Part shown: positions 5,899 to 10,543 of the stretch, in pieces
How the letters are laid out: each line of letters opens with the position of its first letter
How positions within the stretch are numbered: the first letter of the stretch is position 1
Assembly (NCBI GenBank): GCA_035512995.1
Contig: DATKCY010000217.1
Coordinates: 1 to 10,543 of the forward strand
DNA: 10,543 nt
DNA from: Thermohalobaculum sp035512995
GTDB taxonomy: Bacteria; Pseudomonadota; Alphaproteobacteria; Rhodobacterales; Rhodobacteraceae
Reading direction: 5' to 3'
Made by a program: the position numbers and the translations under genes
The notes under the pieces: model-generated
The model's database searches: none
Told to the model about the DNA's origin: nothing
The model's input: only the letters and a program-made list of their open reading frames with translations

Positions 5899-6642
5899 TC
5901 AGCCACCGAGCCGGGTCTCGAGGAAGGTCGTGAACGCGGCCCAGGACTTCGCGTCCGCGCGTTCCCGGTAGCTGTCGCTGCCGAACACGGTGAAGCCGTG
6001 CGGCGCGCCGGAATAGATCTCGACCTCGAAGGTCGCTCCGGCCTCCTCGAGCTCGCGCACCAGCCCCGCCACCTCCTCCATCGTGATCGACTCGTCGGCG
6101 GCGCCGTGGCTGATCAGGAGGGGGGCCACGTCCGCCGGATAGCTCTGGCCCTCCGGCGTCGCGAGGCCGCCGTGGAAGGTGGCGTAGCCGGCTACGTCGG
6201 CCGCGCCCGAGCGCGCGAGCTCGAGCACCGCCGCGCCGCCGAAGCAGTAGCCCATGACCACGGCCGGGCCTGCGCCGGAGCGCTCGCGCGCCTGGGCGAG
6301 CCCGGCCAGGATCCGGGCCCGCATCGCCTCGCGGTCCTCGTAGAGCTTCGCGGTCTCGGCCTTCTTCGCCTCCGTCTCGACCGGACGGTTGCCCGCGCCG
6401 TAGAGGTCGAGCGCGAAGGCGTCGTAGCCGAGCTCGGCCAGCATGTCGGCGCGCCTCTCCTCGTAGTCCGTCAGCCCGTCCCAGTCGTGGATCACGAGCA
6501 CGAGGCCGGCGGATTGGCCCTCGGCCGGGGCGTGGTAGCCGCGGTAGTCGGCGCCGTCGACCTGGTAATCGACCGCCTCGCCGGCGAGGGCGGGAAGGCC
6601 GAGGCAGGCGGCGGCGAGGCAGAGCGGGACGATCGGCTTCAT
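5899..6642 (-). CDS. Secreted dienelactone hydrolase family protein, 247 aa
   Basis: An alpha/beta-hydrolase of the dienelactone hydrolase family, which acts on small esters and lactones; the actual substrate is unknown. The catalytic Cys-Asp-His triad is present: C133 in the elbow GYCFGG, D183 in HGAADESI, and H215 in GAPHGF. HDWDGLTDYEERRADMLAELGY-like sequence at 52-73 is the family's N-terminal core. Residues 1-20 form a signal peptide with a hydrophobic core and an ALA|GEA cleavage site, so the enzyme should be periplasmic, unlike the cytosolic catabolic chlorocatechol enzymes. The ATG at 6642 is chosen because GGAGGA lies 8 nt upstream and it starts right at the signal peptide; the frame continues to 6810 without family sequence. 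No aromatic-degradation genes lie nearby. It converges on queE and diverges from petA. Confidence 0.92.
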   Translation of the reverse strand: MKPIVPLCLAAACLGLPALAGEAVDYQVDGADYRGYHAPAEGQSAGLVLVIHDWDGLTDYEERRADMLAELGYDAFALDLYGAGNRPVETEAKKAETAKLYEDREAMRARILAGLAQARERSGAGPAVVMGYCFGGAAVLELARSGAADVAGYATFHGGLATPEGQSYPADVAPLLISHGAADESITMEEVAGLVRELEEAGATFEVEIYSGAPHGFTVFGSDSYRERADAKSWAAFTTFLETRLGG

Positions 6643-6915
6643 CGGCGTGTCCTCCGGATTGACGAGCACTGTGCTGAGAGGGGAGATGCGCCTGCCGGCC
6701 CGGCCGACAGCGCGGCGCAACGTCGCTCGCGGAGGCGCCGCCCCGCGCGCGCGGGGCGGGTCGGGCCCGATGCGGCGCGTTGTCCGCTGGACCGGCCGGA
6801 GCGGCCTCACTAATGAAGGCGGTGGTTGCGAGCCCCGCGGACGCGGACTAATGCTCGCGCGAGGATCACGCCCGCACCGGCGGGCCGGAAATGCGGATCA
6901 TAGGGAGACGAGCGA
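6643..6915. promoter_or_regulatory. Divergent regulatory spacer between the hydrolase gene and petABC
   Basis: No gene is supported here. The left half holds an 11-bp dyad AGCAC-T-GTGCT (6665-6675), just upstream of the hydrolase ribosome site. A hairpin follows at 6688-6713 (GCG, CTG and CGGC arms, 3-nt loop). Next is a 22-nt perfect GC palindrome at 6738-6759. The right half holds a possible petA promoter, TTGCGA (6826-6831) with a 17-bp spacer and TAATGC (6849-6854), whose -10 match is poor. ACTAATG occurs twice, at 6809 and 6847. GGGAG (6903-6907) is the petA ribosome site. Both flanking genes point away, so the inverted repeats are not read-through terminators for them. Confidence 0.4.
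6738..6759. repeat. 22-nt perfect GC palindrome
   Basis: The arm CCGCCCCGCGC (6738-6748) is followed immediately by its exact reverse complement (6749-6759). As RNA it could fold into a 9-bp stem with a GCGC loop; as DNA it is a symmetric site large enough for a dimeric regulator. It lies in a spacer where both neighbours are transcribed outward. Confidence 0.7.
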
Positions 6916-7488
6916 GTGTCTCACAGCGACGCGCACGACGCGCATGACGGCACGCGGCGCGATTTCCTCTACATCGCCACCGCCGCCACCGGCGCGGTGG
7001 CCGCGGGGGCTGCGGTCTGGCCCGTGGTCGACCAGATGAACCCCTCGGCCGACGTGCTGGCGCTCGCCTCGATCGAGGTCGACGTCGCCGGCATGGAGCC
7101 CGGCAGCCAGGTGACGGTGAAGTGGCGCGGCAAGCCCGTCTTCATCCGCAGGCGGACCGAGGAGGAGATCGCCATGGCGCGCGAGGTCCCGCTCGACGAG
7201 CTCAAGGACCCGGTCGCGCGCAACCCGAACCTGGGCGGCGACGTGCCGGCGACCGACGAGAACCGCGCGCTCGACGAGACCGGCGAGTGGCTGGTGCAGA
7301 TCGGCGTCTGCACGCATCTCGGCTGCGTCCCGCTCGGCGACAATGCGGGCGACTACAACGGCTGGTTCTGCCCCTGCCACGGCTCGCACTACGACACCGC
7401 GGGCCGCATCCGCCGCGGTCCGGCGACCGAGAACCTGCACATCCCGATGGCCGAGTTCGTCTCGGACACCGTCGTCAAGCTCGGCTGA
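6916..7488 (+). CDS. petA: Ubiquinol-cytochrome c reductase Rieske iron-sulfur subunit, 190 aa
   Basis: The Rieske protein takes the first electron from ubiquinol at the Qo site and shuttles it to cytochrome c1 on the periplasmic side of the inner membrane. The 2Fe-2S ligands are in the two usual boxes: C132, H134 (CTHLGC, 132-137) and C152, H155 (CPCHGSHYD, 152-160). C137 and C154 form the stabilising disulfide. S157 and Y159 are the residues known in Rhodobacter to raise the cluster potential. The N-terminus has a Tat-type TRRDF motif (13-17) before a single membrane anchor (about 18-38), retained uncleaved in this family. The start is GTG at 6916 with GGGAG 8 nt upstream; it gives the normal length and an N-terminus MSHSDAH like that of Rhodobacter proteins. 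First gene of petABC. Confidence 0.98.
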   Translation: MSHSDAHDAHDGTRRDFLYIATAATGAVAAGAAVWPVVDQMNPSADVLALASIEVDVAGMEPGSQVTVKWRGKPVFIRRRTEEEIAMAREVPLDELKDPVARNPNLGGDVPATDENRALDETGEWLVQIGVCTHLGCVPLGDNAGDYNGWFCPCHGSHYDTAGRIRRGPATENLHIPMAEFVSDTVVKLG

Positions 7489-7498
7489 GGAGGGACCC

Positions 7499-8839
7499 AT
7501 GGGTCATATCCCGCAGGAGACCTACAAGCCGAAGACGCGGTGGGAGAAGTGGGTCCACACCCGGCTGCCGGTCATCGGCCTCGGCATCGACTTCATGAAC
7601 TTCCCGACGCCCAAGAACCTCAACTGGATGTGGATCTGGGGGATCGTGCTCTCGATCGTGCTGGTCGTGCAGATCGTGACCGGCATCGCGCTCGCCATGC
7701 ACTACACCGCGCATGTCGATCTCGCCTTCGCCTCGATCGAGCACATCATGCGCGACGTGAACGCGGGCTGGCTGCTCCGCTACGTGCACATGAACGGCGC
7801 GTCGCTGTTCTTCGTCGCGGTCTATGCGCACATCTTCCGCGGGCTCTACTATGGCTCGTACAAGGAGCCGCGCGAGATCACCTGGATCGTCGGCATCCTG
7901 ATCTACCTGGCGATGATGGCGACGGCGTTCATGGGCTACGTGCTGCCCTGGGGGCAGATGTCGTTTTGGGGCGCCACCGTCATCACCAACCTGTTCTCGG
8001 CGCTGCCGGCGGTCGGCGAGCCGATCGTGCAGTGGCTCTGGGGCGGCTTCGCGGTCGACAACCCGACGCTCAACCGCTTCTACGCGCTGCACTACCTGCT
8101 GCCCTTCGTGATCGTCGGGCTGGTCGCGGTGCACGTCTGGTGCTTCCACACGACCGGCAACAACAACCCGACCGGCGTGCACGTGCGCCACGACAGCCTC
8201 GAGAACGTCAAGAAGGACACGGTGCCGTTCCACCCGTACTACACGATCAAGGACCTCTACGCCCTGGTGGTGGTGCTGGTGGTGTTCGCGGCCTTCGTGT
8301 TCTTCATGCCGAACTACCTGGGCCACCCGGACAACTACATCGAGGCCGACCCGCTGGTGACGCCGCAGCACATCGTGCCCGAGTGGTACTTCCTGCCGTT
8401 CTACGCGATGCTGCGCGCGATCACCTTCGACATCCTGTTCATCGACTCGAAGCTCGGCGGCGTGCTGGTGATGTTCGGCTCGATCGTGGTCCTGGCGCTG
8501 GTGCCCTGGACCGACACCAGCCGCGTGCGCTCGGGCCGCTACCGGCCGCACTTCAAGCCGGCGTTCTGGCTGCTCGTGCTCGACTTCTTCGTGCTGATGT
8601 GGTGCGGCTCGCAGCCGGCCGAGGGGCTGGTGCCGACGATCTCGCTCTTCGGCACGATCTACTGGTTCCTCTATTTCCTGGTGGTCCTGCCGATCCTCGG
8701 CTTCATCGAGAAGCCGCTGCCCGAGCCGGTGACCGTCGAGGCGGCGTTCGACGAGGAGCACCCGCCGACCGGCGCCGTGACCGACGCGGGCCGGCACCGG
8801 ATGAATCCGCCCTCCCTCGATTCCACCCCCGCCGAATGA
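7499..8839 (+). CDS. petB: Cytochrome b subunit of the bc1 complex, 446 aa
   Basis: Cytochrome b is the membrane core of complex III, with the Qo and Qi quinone sites and haems bL and bH. Haem ligands H97/H198 (bL) and H111/H212 (bH) fall at exactly the Rhodobacter numbers. Also seen: the cd1 region GQMSFWGATVITNL (152-165) with G158, and the Qo motif PEWY (294-297) with E295. About eight transmembrane segments are readable between residues 42 and 402. This is the undivided bc1-type protein, not the split b6/subunit IV form. The ATG at 7499 follows petA by 10 bp, with GGAGGG 4 nt upstream. The last ~30 residues are a Pro- and Asp/Glu-containing hydrophilic tail that looks poorly conserved. 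Its TGA overlaps an ATG at 8836, a possible alternative petC start. Confidence 0.99.
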   Translation: MGHIPQETYKPKTRWEKWVHTRLPVIGLGIDFMNFPTPKNLNWMWIWGIVLSIVLVVQIVTGIALAMHYTAHVDLAFASIEHIMRDVNAGWLLRYVHMNGASLFFVAVYAHIFRGLYYGSYKEPREITWIVGILIYLAMMATAFMGYVLPWGQMSFWGATVITNLFSALPAVGEPIVQWLWGGFAVDNPTLNRFYALHYLLPFVIVGLVAVHVWCFHTTGNNNPTGVHVRHDSLENVKKDTVPFHPYYTIKDLYALVVVLVVFAAFVFFMPNYLGHPDNYIEADPLVTPQHIVPEWYFLPFYAMLRAITFDILFIDSKLGGVLVMFGSIVVLALVPWTDTSRVRSGRYRPHFKPAFWLLVLDFFVLMWCGSQPAEGLVPTISLFGTIYWFLYFLVVLPILGFIEKPLPEPVTVEAAFDEEHPPTGAVTDAGRHRMNPPSLDSTPAE

Positions 8840-8850
8840 GAGGCGCGCGC

Positions 8851-9690
8851 ATGTCGTTCCTGCGGTTCCTGGCCCCGCTCGCCGCCTCGGCGCTGATCGC
8901 GGCCCCTGCGCTCGCCGCCGAGTCGGAGGCGCATGTCGAGGACATCTCGTTCAGCTTCGAGGGGCCGTTCGGCACCTTCGACGAGATGCAGCTCCAGCGC
9001 GGGTTCCAGGTCTTCCACGAGGTCTGCGCGGCCTGCCACGGGCTCAAGTACCTGTCGTTCCGCAACCTCGGCGAAGAGACGGGCCCGCATTTCCCCGAGG
9101 CGCAGGTCTCGGGCATCGCCGCGCTCTACACCGTCTACGACGAGGAGGAGGGCGCGGAGCGGCCGGCCGAGGCGTCGGACCGCTTTCCCGAGGTGACGGC
9201 CGCGAACGCGCCCGACCTGACGCTGATGGCGAAGGCGCGCGCGGGCTTCCACGGCCCCTACGGCACCGGCATCAACCAGCTCATCAAGGGCATGGGCGGG
9301 CCGGAATACATCTACTCGCTGCTGACCGGCTACACCGGCGAGCAGCAAACCGAGGCCGGCGCCGTGCTCTGGGAGAACACCGCCTTCCCGGGCGGCTGGA
9401 TCAGCATGCCGCCGCCGCTCAGCGAGGGGATCATCGAGTACACCGCCCACGGCGGCGCCGAGGAGGAAAGCGAGGACGGCCACGGCGGCGGGGACTACGC
9501 GCCGCCGCCCGCGACGGTCGAGCAGATGGCCGAGGACCTGTCCGCGTTCCTGGCCTGGACTGCCGAGCCGATGCTGGTCGAGCGCAAGGAGGCGGGCTTC
9601 CGCAACATCCTCGTGCTGATCATCCTGGCCGTGCTGCTCTACTACACGAACCGCAAGGTCTGGCACGCGGTAAAACACCGGGACGACTGA
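8851..9690 (+). CDS. petC: Cytochrome c1 subunit of the bc1 complex, 279 aa
   Basis: Cytochrome c1 passes electrons from the Rieske centre to soluble or membrane cytochrome c. A signal peptide (1-22, ending PALA|AES or one residue later) exports it. Haem is bound at CAACH (59-63), with M186 in WISMPPPL as the sixth ligand. A C-terminal anchor at about 251-266 is followed by basic residues. The ATG at 8851 is preferred because GAGAGG lies 7 nt upstream; an in-frame ATG at 8836 overlapping the petB stop would add MRGAR. Odd points: apart from the haem pair there is no cysteine, so the disulfide-tied loop of Rhodobacter c1 is missing and the haem-to-Met segment is shorter. After M186 there is an acidic, Gly/His-rich stretch (about 200-220) of roughly 18 residues that I do not recall in Rhodobacter homologues. 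Confidence 0.98.
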   Translation: MSFLRFLAPLAASALIAAPALAAESEAHVEDISFSFEGPFGTFDEMQLQRGFQVFHEVCAACHGLKYLSFRNLGEETGPHFPEAQVSGIAALYTVYDEEEGAERPAEASDRFPEVTAANAPDLTLMAKARAGFHGPYGTGINQLIKGMGGPEYIYSLLTGYTGEQQTEAGAVLWENTAFPGGWISMPPPLSEGIIEYTAHGGAEEESEDGHGGGDYAPPPATVEQMAEDLSAFLAWTAEPMLVERKEAGFRNILVLIILAVLLYYTNRKVWHAVKHRDD

Positions 9691-9719
9691 GCCCGGGGTC
9701 CTCCGACGCGACGGCGAGG

Positions 9720-9740
9720 CGCCGGCCCCCGCGGCCGGCG
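9720..9740 (+). terminator. GC hairpin after petC, possible terminator
   Basis: CGCCGGCC (9720-9727) and GGCCGGCG (9733-9740) are perfect 8-bp arms around a 5-nt loop, 30 bp after the petC stop and about 80 bp before aroC. The stem is strong, but no T-run follows. It may end petABC transcription, protect the 3' end of the mRNA, or attenuate read-through into aroC. Confidence 0.5.
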
Positions 9741-9818
9741 GCTCTGGACTGAACGGGCGTCCGCTCCTGCCGCCCGCGGCTCGAGGAGGGGGCGCACGGG
9801 CGGAGCGGGGAGAGCGCC

Positions 9819-10543
9819 ATGTCCCTGAACACCTACGGACGCATGTTCCGCGTGACGACCTGGGGGGAGAGCCACGGGCCGGCGCTCGGTGCGGTCGTCG
9901 ACGGCTGTCCGCCGGGCGTCCCGCTCGCCGCCGCGGACCTGCAGCACTGGCTCGACCGGAGACGCCCCGGGCAGAGCCGGTATACCACGCAGCGGCGCGA
10001 GGCCGACGAGGTCGAGATCCTGTCGGGCGTCTTCGAGGGCGTCACCACCGGCACGCCGATCAGCCTGATGATCCGCAACACCGACCAGCGCTCGAAGGAC
10101 TATTCCGAGATCGCCGAGAAATTCCGGCCGGGTCACGCCGACCTGACCTACTGGCAGAAGTACGGCATCCGCGACTATCGCGGCGGCGGCCGGTCGTCGG
10201 CTCGGGAGACGGCGATGCGCGTGGCGGCGGGCGCGATCGCGCGGAAGGTCGTGCCGGGCCTCCTCGTGCGCGGAGCGCTGGTCCGCGTCGGCGAGATCGA
10301 GGTCGACCGATCGCGCTGGGACTGGGACGAGGTCGACAGGAACCCGTTCTTCTCGCCCGATGCGAAGACCGCCGAGGCATGGGGCTCCTATCTCGACGAG
10401 ATCCGCAAGGCGGGCTCTTCGGTGGGCGCGGTGATCGAGGTCCACGCCGATGGCGTGCCGGCCGGTCTGGGCGCGCCGATCTACGGCAAGCTCGACCAGG
10501 AGATCGTCGCCGGGCTGATGTCCATCAACGCGGTGAAGGGCGC
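9819..10543 (+). CDS. aroC: Chorismate synthase, N-terminal 241 residues (3' end beyond the right edge)
   Basis: AroC removes phosphate from 5-enolpyruvylshikimate-3-phosphate to form chorismate, the last shared step to aromatic amino acids, folate and quinones; it needs reduced FMN. Seen: signature 1, WGESHGPALG (15-24), with catalytic H19, and the second catalytic H106 in RPGHADLTYWQKYG (103-116). Signature 2 is YRGGGRSSARETAMRVAAGA (120-139), and the MSINAVKG block (234-241) at the window edge is the start of the third conserved region. The frame is open to the last base. The ATG at 9819 has GGGGAG about 6 nt upstream and starts at the normal family N-terminus. It follows petC by 128 bp in the same direction with a hairpin between them, so it may have its own promoter in that spacer, though I could not point to one. 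Confidence 0.97.
   Translation, partial: MSLNTYGRMFRVTTWGESHGPALGAVVDGCPPGVPLAAADLQHWLDRRRPGQSRYTTQRREADEVEILSGVFEGVTTGTPISLMIRNTDQRSKDYSEIAEKFRPGHADLTYWQKYGIRDYRGGGRSSARETAMRVAAGAIARKVVPGLLVRGALVRVGEIEVDRSRWDWDEVDRNPFFSPDAKTAEAWGSYLDEIRKAGSSVGAVIEVHADGVPAGLGAPIYGKLDQEIVAGLMSINAVKG

Noticed and set aside
6647..7039. 130-residue plus-strand frame spanning the divergent spacer and the start of petA
   Set aside because: It overlaps petA in another frame, has no family sequence, and its composition follows the GC-rich inverted repeats.
7475..8797. A 440-residue minus-strand open frame opposite petB, and a similar one (8671-9678) opposite petC
   Set aside because: Both lie antisense to unmistakable bc1 subunits, have low-complexity His/Arg/Glu composition and show no recognisable motif.
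1..10543. A mobile element, defence system, CRISPR array or novel gene cluster
   Set aside because: All intact genes belong to recognisable families in uniform GC-rich codon use. I saw no transposase, integrase, spaced repeats, attachment-like duplication or tRNA.

Overview
The window is ordinary core-genome DNA from a GC-rich alphaproteobacterium, most likely Rhodobacterales/Rhodobacteraceae. That rests on the protein sequences. The petABC proteins look closest to those of Rhodobacter and Roseobacter relatives, and cytochrome b carries its four haem histidines at H97, H111, H198 and H212, the same numbers as in Rhodobacter. The Grx-MauE fusion and the zf-CHCC protein next to polA fit the same group. 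I saw no phage, insertion sequence, CRISPR array, tRNA, rRNA or toxin/defence locus. Two real genes, polA and aroC, run off the window edges.

Layout, left to right. On the minus strand lie the 5' two-thirds of polA (DNA polymerase I) and, directly upstream and overlapping it by ATGA, a 59-residue zf-CHCC zinc-finger protein. Divergent from them is a YadG-like ABC-2 ATPase with no adjacent permease. It converges on a minus-strand fusion of a one-cysteine glutaredoxin-like domain with a MauE/DoxX-like membrane domain. Divergent from that fusion is a tightly overlapping plus-strand run: HIT protein, queC, queE. A minus-strand secreted dienelactone-hydrolase-family protein converges on queE. After a 273-bp divergent spacer rich in inverted repeats comes the complete petABC operon for the cytochrome bc1 complex, and then the 5' part of aroC (chorismate synthase).

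How the genes work together. petA, petB and petC encode the three catalytic subunits of ubiquinol:cytochrome c oxidoreductase and are spaced 10-11 bp apart. queC and queE make two successive enzymes of preQ0 synthesis, for queuosine or another 7-deazaguanine; queD, which acts just before queE, is not here. The other genes are neighbours without an obvious shared pathway.

I did not find a convincing undescribed system. The points most worth a second look are a remodelled cytochrome c1 (no disulfide loop, plus an acidic His/Gly-rich insertion), the Grx-MauE fusion with a single active-site cysteine, the orphan ABC ATPase, and the palindrome-rich spacer upstream of petA.
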